Below, piece after piece: positions 35,870-48,093 of a stretch of 64,000 nt of DNA. Position 1 is the first letter of the stretch. Each line of letters starts with the position of its first letter. The DNA comes from Elephas maximus indicus (lineage: Eukaryota > Chordata > Mammalia > Proboscidea > Elephantidae). The DNA lies in assembly GCF_024166365.1 (NCBI RefSeq), contig NC_064841.1, positions 30,744,001 through 30,808,000 on the forward strand, written 5' to 3'. Under the pieces are notes generated by a model. The model did not search any database, was not told the origin of the DNA, and was given only the letters and a program-made list of their open reading frames with translations. Both the position numbers and the translations under genes were made by a program.

Positions 35870-36350
35870 ATGCTCACATTGACAGGGCATTGCTTCTATT
35901 TTGGAAACACGTTGACAAACTGTGAACAAAGGTCACTTTGCTGCAGCAGCTGAAACGCTCTGGAGTGGACGGAAGTGCAGCCTCGGCGACCAGTTTTAAA
36001 TGCAGTGTGTAGTCATCCCGAAGTCCCGGACTGCAGTGGTGCTCAGGTCTGCATCCTGTCGAACTTCTTTGACCCAGAGCTCTAATCCTGGATGCCAGCA
36101 CATTAGCGGGATGAGGACGCCTTAATCTCTACCTTCAGACTCTTACCCTCAATGAACCCCTCTGGGCAGCACACAGACGACTTAGCCAGTGCTAATTCTG
36201 TCTCAACTCATTAGGGCTGTAGAAGTAAGACGTGAACTTCATGACCCGGAGCGCTTGCCACGTCAGCAGATCTTCTCTGAACGCTTGCCTTCTGCATAGT
36301 GTCCGCGCGCCGACTTGATTATATTTCCGTCTCTCGTTGGCTGTACCACG
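35870..36350. promoter_or_regulatory. CpG-rich stretch with CRX-type motifs; candidate SAMD7 upstream regulatory region
   Basis: This part is visibly richer in CpG than the surrounding AT-rich DNA (for example gtccgcgcgccgac near 36,302). On the minus strand it carries GGATTAG at 36,082-36,088 (CRX/OTX core), a second GATTA core near 36,122, and a TATA-like tttaaaa near 35,995. It lies about 4.3 kb upstream of the SAMD7 first coding exon. It could equally be an unrecognised repeat with surviving CpGs. Confidence 0.25.
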
Positions 36351-36515
36351 ACTATTCATGACTATCAGTGCAATCTGAGTTTGCTTAATTTGGGTTTGAG
36401 TAATTAAATATAGACTATTTGTTGCCTGTATGTATCCTAGGATTATGTACATTAAAGTTAATTAATTTTTAAATAACTGCGGTAGTGGCTATGTTTTTGC
36501 ATTTGGAAGGTAAAA

Positions 36516-36718
36516 AGAACAGTTGTCATCTGAGTTGACTCTGACTTACGGTGACTTCATGTGTGGCAGAATAAAACTGTGCTCCACAGAGTTTTCAGTG
36601 GGTGATTTTTGGGAAGTAGATCACCAGGCTTTTCTTCTGAGGCTCCTCTGGGTAGACACGAACTGCTAACCTTTGGGTTAGTAGCTGAGCACTTAACTGT
36701 TTGCACTAGCCAGGGACA
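36516..36718 (-). mobile_element. AfroSINE
   Basis: Reverse copy: gtcatctgagttgactctga, gaagtagatcaccaggcttt. Confidence 0.85.
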
Positions 36719-36814
36719 CCATTGGAAAAGTATATCAGTAATGCTAGGTGTCTCCACAATTCTTCTGAGCAAAATAAATATAAACTAAATAAGAGGGAGG
36801 GTTCTCATGGCCTT

Positions 36815-36975
36815 TTTTAAAATTTTTTATTGTGCTTTCAGTGAAAGTTTACAAATCAAGTCAGTCTCTCATACAAAAATTCATATACACTTTGCTATAT
36901 ACTCCTAATTGCTCTCCCCCTAATGAGACAGCACACTCCTTCCCTCCATTCTCTCTTTTTGTGTCTCCCATGGGG
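36815..36975 (-). mobile_element. L1 3' end fragment, minus strand
   Basis: The reads ttttttattgtgctttcagt and gaaagtttacaaatcaagtc match the first 150 bp of the L1 3' end at 5,815. Truncated after about 160 bp. Confidence 0.75.
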
Positions 36976-37730
36976 TTTTTTATTTAAGGCATTTAAGATG
37001 TTTTCACAAACCAATCCTCAGTAGCTTCACGTATTCCCTATTCCAGGTGTTCTGTACTAATGTGAATTCTGAAAAGCGTATTAATGAGAAAACCTAATTC
37101 ACATGTCCTTAAGTATATTTTCAGTTTTTAATAATAACGAATGGAGATCTTTTTAAAAATAGGAAGGCTAAGAGAGCTGCACTCATTATCTAATGCTTTT
37201 CACAGAAAAATTTATCTGAGAATAAAGATCATGCAAATGTCTCATAGCTATAAATAGAAGTGTGAACAGTCTATATCCATCAAGAAAAAAGTTTTTAAAA
37301 TTGACTTCTGATATTCAAAGTATATCTTGTAATTGAAACAAAATTTAAGGTAAGACTAGATGAATAAATTGGCATAAAATATTTTACTGTTTCCAGTTAT
37401 AGATACACATATTTCCTGAAAAGATTATAAAGGAATTCTAAAATTAGACCAGCTGCATTTCAAGTGGAAGAAACTATTACATTTAATGTATCTTCAACCC
37501 AAATGTGCCTTATGGTCATATGTAATAGGACAATTAAATTGAATCTGCAATGCGTATACATGTAAACCCAGTGTCACCTTCATCCCCCATCCCACAACTT
37601 TTGCCAGACGTCTGCCCATCCTGGAGATTACATCCTCACAGCCACTTCTGGTTCTGAGTTCATGTTCTTGTGTGGCCCCCAATCCACCCCAAGGCTGACT
37701 TTCCTTAGCTGTTCCCTTATCTTGGCTCTA

Positions 37731-37895
37731 TTGTTGTTCTTAGTTGCCACCAAGTTGATTCTGACTCAGTGACCCCATGTCTTACAGAGCAGAACTGCCT
37801 TATTAGGTTTTCTTGGCTGTAATCTGGTACCTCTGGATGGGTTTGAACTGTGAACCTTTAGGTTAGCAGTTGAGCACAAACCATTTGTGTCACGA
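37731..37895 (-). mobile_element. AfroSINE
   Basis: Reverse copy: tagttgccaccaagttgatt, ending ccatttgtgtcacgaa. Confidence 0.85.
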
Positions 37896-38086
37896 ATGGA
37901 CCTACTGTCTGCTCTACTGTGACCTAGAATGCATTCCGTTTTCCTTAATAGCTACATAAAACCATTCACACAAGGCAAGATGTAAGTGTTGCCAGCTTAC
38001 CAAGGTCTTGGCTGATGGGTGTGTGTGTGAGGGGGTATCAAAACCAACTTAAAATTGCATACTGCTTTGAACAATTCAGACTCTGG

Positions 38087-38330
38087 CTTTTTTTTTTTTT
38101 TTCTTGACCTTTTCCTAGTTGGTCCCCCAACAACTCCAAAACAGTTCTTCCACTTTGTCTTGCAGAGGCCTCTCTAGCCTCTCTGTCCAGACTTCTCTGA
38201 GCATCTTCTAAATGGGTTTGCAACTCTGGGTCTCTCTGTACCTCCCTCCCTCCCCGTCTCTGCCAGGTATGGGGAAGAAGCTTAGAAAATTTATTTTCTA
38301 CTGATTTGAATTCTGTTACCACCCCCATTT
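38087..38330 (-). other. Poly(A)-tailed minus-strand segment, unidentified
   Basis: On the minus strand, a 96-codon open frame starting at 38,328 (MGVVTEFKSVENKFSKLLPH, with a charged stretch QTHLEDAQRSLDREAREASA) runs into an A-rich tail (T-run at 38,088-38,102). The layout suggests a retrocopied fragment of an mRNA. The source gene is not recognised. Confidence 0.3.
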
Positions 38331-38798
38331 TAGGAAGCAGCTAAACTTAATTTTGGTTTTAAACAACAATAAGCACTTTCTCTGTTATGTTAGAACAATA
38401 AAAAGAAAATGAGTTATCAGATAGTGTTAAGTAGTGAGTGCTACCAACAAAGCAGTTAATATCAAAGCACTTGGCAGTGGCCCTAGAGGATGTTTTATTT
38501 GTCCTAAAGGCATATGCTTTTAGCACATTTCTAAATGCCTGACACCACAGTGCATGTTCTGAAAAGTGTTGTTGAAGACAGATGGTTGCGTGCATGCTTC
38601 CTCTCAGCTCTATTCCCTTCATTCCGGAAGCTCACTGTCATTAGATCCACCCGTGCCTTCTTGCAATGTGGAGTTCTAGGCACACTCACAGATATTTTAA
38701 TGAAAAGGGATAAATCTTTGTTATATTAAAAAGTAGAAATTATATAATTTTTTTTTTTAATTTCACATTACTGCTCGGATTCAATATAATTTATGTGC

Positions 38799-39000
38799 TA
38801 CTGGGTGGTGCAAACAGTTAAGTACTCTACTACTAGCTACAAAATTGGTGGTTCGAACCCACCCAGAAGTGCCTCAGAAGACAGGCCTGGGGATCTGCTT
38901 CCGAAAGGTCCCACAGCCTAGAAAGCTCCGTGGAGCAGTTCTACTGTCCACACACGGGGTCGTTACGGGTCAGAATGGACTCAACAGCAACTAACAACAC
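38799..39000 (+). mobile_element. AfroSINE
   Basis: Sense copy: ctgggtggtgcaaacagtta, then tggatctgcttcc-like middle, ending gactcaacagcaactaacaa. Confidence 0.85.
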
Positions 39001-39559
39001 AGTTTGCAGGCATTATGTTCACTTTCTCCAAAAGATCGTGAAGGCCATTGTACACAGAAATTTGTACGTAGACTAAAATGAAACTCTAATAGCACTCATG
39101 TAATTGAATTAAATTTTAGTTAGATAGTTTTAGTTTAGATGGTTTAAGATAATTTAGCTTAGTTTAGTTACGTTAGAATGAGTTAAGAAATAACAATTTT
39201 AGAGATTTTTTCATGATTATCATGATTGTTCCCGGATGTTGTCTCTGAAATTTTCTGCTCTGACATTTCAAGGTTCATGTAATTGACATATAATGTCCAT
39301 GATGATTTTGGGAATCAAGTTATATGCAGTAATGGGAAGTCATTAAAATAGTCAGGTACAGTAAATGTATGTTCTAACGGTAACACACATAAAAAAAAAA
39401 AAAACGTAGGTACTTAACCCAGTTGAAGGTGATGAAACTCTGAACAAGAAATTCATATACAGCTTTTGAACTGGCTTCATCTCAGATACATTTCCTTTTA
39501 CTTTCACTTAAAAAACAGTAACAGCCCAGTAACAGCAGCGACAACTAAAAGCTAGGGCC

Positions 39560-39620
39560 AAACCCAAACCAAACCTATTGCCATGGAGTCAATTCTGACT
39601 CACAGTGACCCTAAGTCTAG
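39560..39620 (-). mobile_element. AfroSINE 3' fragment
   Basis: Reverse fragment: attgccatggagtcaattct, then gactcacagtgaccc. Confidence 0.75.
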
Positions 39621-40904
39621 ACAGTATTTATTTGGCAGAAGTAGTGTATCGTCCTTACTCTTTACTGACGTCGGCCAAATTAAAACGTTATTAGCTAACA
39701 TACTGTTAGTAATGGAGCCAATGGAGTTTATAGGTGAACCTAAGCATTTCTGCATGAAAATTTATCTTGCCAAAATACACTGAGTTTTTGTTTTTTTTTT
39801 TTCCCTCGTCTGCACAGTGATCTTGGGAGGAACGCTGTTGACAGTATTTACACACGATTGTTTTCTTACTTCTCCATCTTTCATTAGACCCAAATAGAAC
39901 TGTTTTAGGCTTAAGATAAAATTGTCCTTTTATTTTATGTGTGCAAACTTTGTACTGAGAGTAGCTAGTCTCAGTCCTGGGCTAATCGTTGTATTGATTT
40001 ATATACTTACTTGCTCTATGAAGACTTCTTGACTTTGACATTGCAAATGGAAGAACGATCCAAAGACTTTCTGTTCTTCAACTGCAGAAGCTTCTCTGAT
40101 TGAAAGTTGAAAAACACATCTGACAACTGTTTCAGAACCGGTCTTAGTTAACATTAACCTTGCTTTATATACAAATTCAACTAATTCGATTAGTCCTGTT
40201 TCATGACAGAAACACCTTGCCTGCTGATATCCTCTACAGATAGGCTCAAAGACTTTAAGCTCAAGGAAAGTGTACTACAGTGTACATAAAGCTATCTCAG
40301 AGTTTAGCCTTTAGTTTAATCCTTCCTTAGCCTTTAAGATGCTTTGTAGGCATTCACTTAGTGCCACTGTTCAATTTGACAAAAAGGAAAATACTACACT
40401 AATAAGCAATGAGCTTTTCTTTGATGGATACATAACCTATTTCATACTTACAACAAATTTTGAGTGGCACAATTCCTTTGGCGAGTAGGAAAGAAAGTTA
40501 TTTTCCACAGAGCTGCAAAATTAAATAAAATATGGCAGTCTATTTAAGGAAGACGCTTTAGAACTGACAAATGTACTTTAATTCTCATAGTGAGTGAGAA
40601 AACCCTTCAGAGCCTGTGTGGGAACTGCAGCTCACATAAAACATGGACTTTTGCAAATATGACCTGTTTTCTTTACTAGAGAAATATTTATAGTCTTCAA
40701 AAGAAACATCCATATTTTTTAATTGTAGTAATTTACTAGAGAAAATTAATGTTGTGCTACAAGTAATGTTTTATGGTTCTAATTTGAAGATAACATGCTC
40801 CTTTGTTGACAAACATTTTTATCATTGACTATTGCGTTAGGTATGAGAATTTGCCATATGGAACTTGTTATGCTTGCTCTAGGGTTCTTGTTCTTAAAGC
40901 AGTG
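39621..40904. other. Unassigned DNA upstream of SAMD7
   Basis: No long open frame, splice-bounded exon or familiar repeat was seen here. It could hold conserved noncoding elements, which cannot be judged from one sequence. Confidence 0.5.
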
Positions 40905-41055
40905 GCCAGCGGCAGGGGCTTAGCTGACTAACAGACCTGGTCAAGTTCCAGCCCCACCATTTATGAGCTGTGTGACCCACCGAGTCACTGGACTTCTTTG
41001 CGGTTCAGTTTACTCATCTCAGAAGAGTCTCGCAGGGTTTTTCTGAGAAGCGAGG
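40905..41055 (+). repeat. MIR-like SINE fragment
   Basis: Contains ccaccatttatgagctgtgt followed by gttcagtttactcatctcag, the conserved MIR core order. Confidence 0.6.
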
Positions 41056-41082
41056 GCAACGATGTAGACAAAGCACTTGGAC

Positions 41083-41284
41083 ACCAGTTGCCTCCCAGTC
41101 GTCTCTGACCCCTGGCAACCCCAGGTGTGTCGGAGTAGAACTGTGCTCCACAGAATTTTTAAAGACTGATTTTTCAGAAGTAGATCGTCGGGCCTTTCTT
41201 CTGAGGTGCCTCTGGGAGGACTTGACCCTCCAACATTTTGGTTAGCAGCCGAGCATGTTAACAGTTTGTACCACCCAGGTACTC
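41083..41284 (-). mobile_element. AfroSINE with target-site duplication
   Basis: Reverse copy. Flanks aagcacttggac and aagtgcttggac match at 11 of 12 bases. It is inserted next to the MIR fragment. Confidence 0.92.
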
Positions 41285-42373
41285 CAAGTGCTTGGACAGT
41301 TCCCAGTAAATGTTAGCTGTTACGTTATATAATTAAGTACGCACAGCCCTCTTTTGAGGATCTATATAAGAAATTTTTCTCGGCCTTCAGGACTAGGAAT
41401 AATTGGCTTTCCCTGAGCAGTTAGGCCAAACAAAATCTTAGGAATCATATAACTGGCGTATTTCTTTCTCTGCATTGGCTTCCAGAAAGCTCAGGGTCAA
41501 ATTTGTGGCCAGCCTTTAGGCATGCATTTTAAGACCAGAAATTAACTATGACTTCACCTTATTTTTCCTAACATTATTTTCCCTTTGCCTTGATTTCTTT
41601 GCAAAGCTGTCTTTCTTATTGAGCTGTATATATTTTTTAAAGTTTCTACTAATAAATAATGAATACATATATTTTTTCATCACTCTGGCAGTCCCCAAAT
41701 TAGCAGAGCTTATATTTAAAAGGCTTGCTTCTACATTGTTCAGGGAAAACTTACAATTGCATTTTTTCTCATGCAAACAATATCATGAAGGTTAATTAGG
41801 TTTCCTAGCCACTTAACAAGGCCACAGTGGTAACTCATTCCAATATAGAGCCACTATTTATATATCTGTTTCTCTGGAAAATGTGATCAGAGGACCAGTG
41901 GGGTTCAGAATGACACTTAGCTTCTCCTGTTCCCCCATTTGCAGTTGTTGTTACTCTTACTCCTGGTATAAGTGTAGGGCTGAGACTATGTTAAGGAAGG
42001 AGGGAAGGCTTAGAGCCCTAACAGGTGGAATTGGGGAGGGGGAGTGGGAGAAACAGTGGCTTCTGGGGAGTCTGGCAATCTGAGGCTCTGATTGAAAGTG
42101 GGAAAAAGTGTGGAAGCAGCGGGTATTCAGTCAGTACACAGCAGTGTGGCTACGCTGATTGTTAAAGTACTGAATTTTTCCCATTCAGCTTGGAAAATTG
42201 CCACTGCCTGAGTCCCCAAGTGCTCTCCCACACCAGTTGCTCCAGGCTTCCACCTGGACGTTCCCACCTCCACACAGTACAGCATCTAAAGGAATACTTC
42301 CAGGTACAACAGACCAGCACCTGGTCCAGCATCCAATCGGACTGGTCAGTACTGGGGGCCTTTGAGTGAGATA

Positions 42374-42580
42374 GGAGTGCCCAGTTGGTGCAAACAGTTA
42401 ATGTGCTCAGCTGCTAACTGAAAGGTTGGAGGTTTCAGGTCTTCCTAGAGGCACCTTAGAGGAAAGGCCTGGAGATCTACTTCCCAAAATCAGCCATTGG
42501 AAACCTTACAGAGCACAGTTCTACTCTGACACATATGAGGTCACTATGAGTCAGAGTTGACTCCAGGACAAATGGTTGAA
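42374..42580 (+). mobile_element. AfroSINE
   Basis: Sense copy: ggagtgcccagttggtgcaa, gatctacttcccaaaatcag, ending gagtcagagttgactcc. Confidence 0.88.
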
Positions 42581-44460
42581 TGAGAAAGACCATAGCGTGA
42601 GAAGCAGTGGGCTCTCTGATGATTGCCAAAGGAGAGGGCCATGGAGGGCTCCCAGGGTACTGGCTATTTTGGGAATAGATGCTCCACAGGAAGAGAGGAA
42701 TGAGTGAGGATAGGTGACCTGCAGAAGCCTTGGGAATTATTTGTTAATCATTCAGGAGTGCTGTAAGGTTTCACACTACACCCAGTGCAAAGAAAACCCT
42801 CTTTATTTCCCACAGTTCATCTAATTTCCTTCAAAGTCCTGCTTTTGAGGTACGGGGTAAGAAAACTATATTTAGTTCAATCTGGTGAATTTAAACCTGT
42901 CTGATAATGTAAAGAAACAGTTTCCCAGTCTGTTCTGAGGTTAAATTGTCTCCTTAGGGTTTTTTTCTCCATCTTCCTCTCTTTCCCAAGATGGCACCTG
43001 AGTGTAGGGGAGAATTTACAGAGTCCTTGTGAAGGGGGGGAGTGAGAGAACGGACCTTGAGGGTCACGTACTGCCCTTTGACACTGTTCCCTGCTGCCTC
43101 CAGCCTGGAGACTCCGCAGGCTTCAATGTGGACAACATCAATGGTCAGCCTGCTAGGTGGCCCACTCTGCTGACTCAGCACATGTTGTCCCCTGTTGTGT
43201 CAGGGCCACAGAAGATCCCCTGAGGTCTGTCCTTGACACCTGTTCATCCCCTGGGCTAGGTGGTCCTCCCTGTTGCTCTTAACCACTGTTTCTTTTTTTT
43301 TTTTTTTTTTGGCCAAGGCCTTAGTGATCCACCATAGCAACTTCCCAGACAGTCTCTGCTACTTTTACCCAGGGAGATGTAGGCACTTCTGGGTCCCTTC
43401 TACACCTACCATTCAGAGTCATTCAGGAAATCTAACTTGGGTTCTCTCTCTCTGCCTGGCTTCTTGGCCACCCTGGGTTGTGACAGACATCCTGCTTGTA
43501 GGTTTTCTTCCAAGAAACCACACAAGACGTGGGACAAGAGCCCCTTGGCACTTATCTTTCCTCTCAAATCATTAACACACCTTTCCACACTTGGACTCTG
43601 TAATACTCTGGATGCTCCGGGATGCAAAGAGTATGCCAACTACTTTCTGATTTGCTGGGACTTCCCTTACATGTAACTATAATCAGGTTCTCTAGTTCTG
43701 GCTCCTTATAGATAAATCAGTGGGAATGATCTGGAATGAACTTATCTATTCTTTTTCCACAAAGTCTACTTTTAAAGGCAAATTTCTCAACTAAGTAGGT
43801 AAAGAAGGAACTTGAGGCTCAACACCAGTCCACCCCAGCTTCTTTGATGATGGAGTTCTCATCCTCTCCCTCCCTGGGACAATAAGCCTTATGCCTCTGC
43901 CTCCTTGCCATCTTAAGAAATGGCTGCCCTTATAGCTTCTCATCTTTACATTATCTCCATCTGTTTCAAAGATATAAAGTTAGCTTTCAAATTTCATCTT
44001 TTACTAAAACTTTTACTGACATACCATCAGTGACTTCTTTAAATGTGGTCAGGATACATTAGAAAGAGATTGCTTTAGAACTATTTTATATCATCATTGG
44101 TTTCTTACCCTCCATGTGCTTGAAATTATTTTCTCTTTTAGTGTTGAGAGCTCTTTTTCTGGAAGACAGACGTGTAAATATAGAAATCGAAAGCAATAGA
44201 ACTTATTCCAAATATACTTTTTTCTATGTAAACAGAAGACCTCCAAACAAAGAATAGGAAATATTCCTTCTTCTTCTTCTTTCCCTCTCTTTGCCCAGAA
44301 TGTTAAATTTTTTATGTTTTAAGGAATTATCAAAAAGCTGAAATCTCTAGATCAGTGAGATTGTGATTCATTTTTTAAAAAACATGCTAACAGTAAATAG
44401 ATTATTCTGAAATTGTTATATGCTGTTAACAATCAAGAGAAGACTATATTCGGTATATCA
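42581..44460. other. Unassigned DNA with short open frames
   Basis: Several overlapping open frames of 75-100 codons occur at 42,954-43,676 on both strands. None shows a recognisable family, codon signature or splice structure, and I treat them as chance frames in GC-richer DNA. A T-run at 43,291-43,310. Confidence 0.5.
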
Positions 44461-45616
44461 TTATTGTTAGGTGCCATTAAGTAGGTTCCCACTCACAGTG
44501 ACCCTATTTACAGTGGAAAAAAACACAACCCACATCCTCACAAACGTTGCTGTGTTTAAGCCCATTGTGGTAGCCACTGTGTCAATGCATCTCGTTGAGG
44601 GCCTACCTCTTTTTTGCTGACCCTCTACTTTTTTTGGGTTTGGGTCTACTTTACCAAGCGTATGTCCTTCTCCAGGGATTGGTCCCTCCTGATAACATGT
44701 CCAAAGCAAGTAAGACAAAGTCTCATCATCTTCATTTCTAAGGAACATTCTGGTTGTACTTCTTCCAAGACAGATTAGTTTGTTCTTCTAGCAGTTCATG
44801 TATATTCAGTATTCTTCACCAACACCATAATTCAAAGGCATCAATTCTCCTTCGGTCTTCCTTACTCATTGTCCAGCTTTCACACACATATAAGGCAACT
44901 GAAAATACCATGGCTTGGGTAAGGTGCACCTTAATCCCCAAAGTCACATCTTTTTTTTTTTTTTTTTAGCACTTCTCAGAGGTCTTTTGCGGCAGATTTG
45001 CCCAATGCAATACATCGTTTGATTTCTTCACTGTTTCCGTGGGAGTTGATCGTGGATCTAAGTAAAATGAAATCGTTGACAACTTCAATCTTTCCTCTGT
45101 TTATCGTGATGTTGTTTATTGGTCCAGTTGCGAGGATTTCTGTTTTCTTTATGTTGAGGCTTAATCCATACTGAAGGCTGTGGTCTTTGATCTTTATTAG
45201 TAAGTCCTTCAAGTTCTCTTCACTTTCAGCAAGTGAGGGTCTTTGATCTTTATTAGTAAGTCCTTCAAGTTCTCTTCACTTTCAGCAAGTGAGGTATGTC
45301 ATCTGCATATTGCAGGCTGTTAATGAGTCTTCCTCCAATTCTGATGCCGCTTTCTTCTTCATATAGTCCAGATCCTTGGATTATTTTCTCAGCACACAGA
45401 TTGACTTAGCATGGTGAAATGATACAACCCTGACACACACCTTTCCTGATTTTAAACCACATGGTATCCCTTTGTTCAGTTTGAATGACTGCCTCTTGGT
45501 TTATGTACAGGTTCTACATGAGCATAGTTAAATGTTCTGGAATTCCCATTCTTTGCAATGTTATCTATAATTTTTATAATCCACACAGCTGAATGCCTTT
45601 TCATTGTCAATAAAAC
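44461..45616 (-). mobile_element. RTE LINE fragment, minus strand
   Basis: Reverse-complement coding shows DHSLQYGLSLNIKKTEILAT (near 45,120-45,190) and the RKTSKY-like 3' region near 44,700. A 56-bp tandem duplication is present at 45,183-45,294. A poly-T interruption occurs at 44,951-44,969. It meets a plus-strand RTE 5' end at about 45,617. Confidence 0.88.
45183..45294. repeat. 56-bp tandem duplication within RTE
   Basis: The block starting gtctttgatctttattagta is present at 45,183 and 45,239 with no visible difference, so the duplication is recent relative to the RTE insertion. Confidence 0.95.
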
Positions 45617-46305
45617 ATTGTCATACTGTGATGGTTTGTGTGTTGAGGTGATGCTGGAGGAGCCCTGGTGGTGTAGTTGTTAAGAGCTCAGGCTGCTAAC
45701 CAAAAGTTAGGCAGTTCAAATCCATCAGCTGCTCCTTGGAAACCCTATAGGACAGTTCTACTCTCTCCTATAGGGTCAGTATGAGTTGGAATCAACTTGA
45801 CAGCAACAGGTTTGGTTTTCGTGTGTGTGTGTGTGATGCTGGAAACTATGCCACTGGTATTTCAAATACCAGCAGGGTTACCCATGGTGGACAGGTTTTA
45901 GCAGAGCTTGCAGACTAAGACAAACTAGGAAGAAGAACCTGGCAAAGAGGGATTTACTTCTAAAAAAACTGACCAGTGAAAACCTTGTGAATAGCAACAG
46001 AACACTGGTACAGTGCCAGAAGATGAGCCCCTCAGGTTGGAAGGCACTCAAAATATGGCTGGGGATGAGCTGCCTACTCAAAGAAGAGTTGGCCTTGTTG
46101 GCATGGATGCAGTAAAGCTTTTGAGATCTTCATTTGCTAATGTGGCACAACTCAACGAGAGGAAACAGTTGCAAACTCATTAATAATCAGAACATGGAAT
46201 GTACGAAGTACAAATCTAGGAAATTGGAAGTTGTCCAAAATAAAACAGAACACTTGAAGATTGATATCCTGGGCATTAGTGAATATTTGGCATAAACCTT
46301 GCACA
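45617..46305 (+). mobile_element. RTE 5' region, plus strand, with SINE insertion
   Basis: The 5' noncoding part (ttcaaataccagcagggtta) is followed by the start of the endonuclease frame (IRTWNVRSTNLGN, near 46,190-46,230). Stops follow at once and the element ends near 46,305. An AfroSINE is inserted at 45,658-45,832. It is head to head with the minus-strand RTE at 44,461-45,616. Confidence 0.75.
45658..45832 (+). mobile_element. AfroSINE with target-site duplication
   Basis: Sense copy ending in a (GT)n tail. The duplication gtgatgctgg is exact at 45,648-45,657 and 45,833-45,842. It interrupts the plus-strand RTE 5' region. Confidence 0.95.
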
Positions 46306-48024
46306 AATGAAGGTATTTGCATATGTAGATAATTAAGTTAGAAATGATAATCATTCTTTATATTAATTTGCATGTCGTCTTACCTGTAAGTATATTGTTG
46401 TTACAATGGCAATTCCATTGACTTAGTGAACTTTGGTTTGTCTCTTGCTCATAAAGATTGTAGAAGTGAACATATAATTTGGAAACAGGTGAGAAAGATA
46501 ACCAACATAGAGGTTTTCATTTTTTTAGATACTAAATTTTAATTTCCAAATTTTCATTATACTATTAAAAAAATAAACAATTATTAAGATTTGGAGGACC
46601 ATAGATCCTGAATAATAAAAATAATACCCAAAAATTATTTCCTGCGTGGCAAAGTGATTTTAAGACACAATTGGCATCTTAAATAACAGTTTTTGAAGGG
46701 CCATAAAATGCTGAGGTGCATGCTGAAGGCATGGTCCTTGCTTCTAGCTTATACACTATGCCTTTTTTTTTTTTTTTTTTGCAATTCTGTTACTCTGAAT
46801 TGTCTATTCTTCCCTCTTCAATACTTCCAAGAAACTACATGATGTCATTCTTATGCTGATATAGCATACGAATTAAAAATGCAAAATAACTGAAGTATGG
46901 AAAAGAAGATAGACTACAAAACAGGAAGAAATGACATTTTCTGCATCCTCAGACAGGTAAATTGAGTTAAAAAAAAAATCATTAAAACAATTGCACTTGT
47001 AAACTGGTTGTTGATGGTGATGTTTTCTTCAGTACCAAGATCCCAGGATGAAAACTCCTCCAGGGAATTTGAATCTAGGCTACTTGGCCATGCCACAAAA
47101 GCTTCTGGAATTGAACACATTTTTTGTTATGTGGATACTAATCACAGTGGAATTTGTTCCAGCAAAATTTGATTTTTGTTTCTATAAATAATAAAAATAT
47201 TCTTAAGAGGGGGTGGCCGTGGTAAATGGGAACTGCAGTTGCCATGTTCTCTGGCTCTCTAAAACGTTGAGCTCTTTCATTGAGTGTCATTATGATTCCT
47301 GGGAAACATTTTTATCGCCCTTAGAACACTTGCAAAATTAAGCTAGAATTACCCCCAGTTGACTGCTATTAGCCAAAGCTCCAGGATTCAGTGCCAAAAA
47401 AACCCTTGTAATGATAGACTTCAACAGTTGTACAAAGCAGGCTTTTAAAGATTCATTCCTGGAAACTAAATATCACTTGCTGTAACAAAGGGCCTATCAT
47501 TAATTGATATTTAGCCCAGGCCAGTTAAATAGATGGGTTTTCTTTTAACAGTGTAACTATGTTTACAGAAGCAGCCTAAGGACAGTAATGATAATATTTT
47601 TTTCTTAAAGGCTTCCTTATGGTTAAGAGCCTCTGTTTTATAAATATTGCCCCATTTGTACCAAAACATTCAGTTTTTCGGAAGGCAGAAATAGCATTTG
47701 ATCAAATCCTGAAAAGGTGGAATAATATATTTCACACATAGTGGGTTACTGATGAAATCAGAAGTGTCCGTCAGGCTCTCTGAGGTCGCACTCCTCCAGC
47801 TCAGTATTCTAACTCCTGGCATGAACAACCTCCTGTTTAAAGCAACCTCAAATGTCAATCTTTTGTAACTAAATAATGAATCACTTTTATGAGTGTCACA
47901 TGTTATGAAATATTTTTTTAATGCTGTCTTTTAAATCAGGGTAGTGTCTGGAAACTGGATCTGAGACAGTAGATCTTCTCAGAGGAAGAGCATGAAAACA
48001 GATGTGGAAGCTCTAGTTATCTTC
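46306..48024. other. Unassigned AT-rich DNA
   Basis: No gene or clear repeat recognised; a T-run at 46,763-46,780. Confidence 0.5.
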
Positions 48025-48093
48025 TTTATTGTTTCTGTTGGCCAGGGAACTCTGGAAGCAAACACCAGAAAAGAAAAATAGGAAGTCAACTCC

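Noticed and set aside
42954..43676. Cluster of overlapping open frames on both strands
   Set aside because: No family resemblance, no splice logic and no start context; likely chance in GC-richer DNA.
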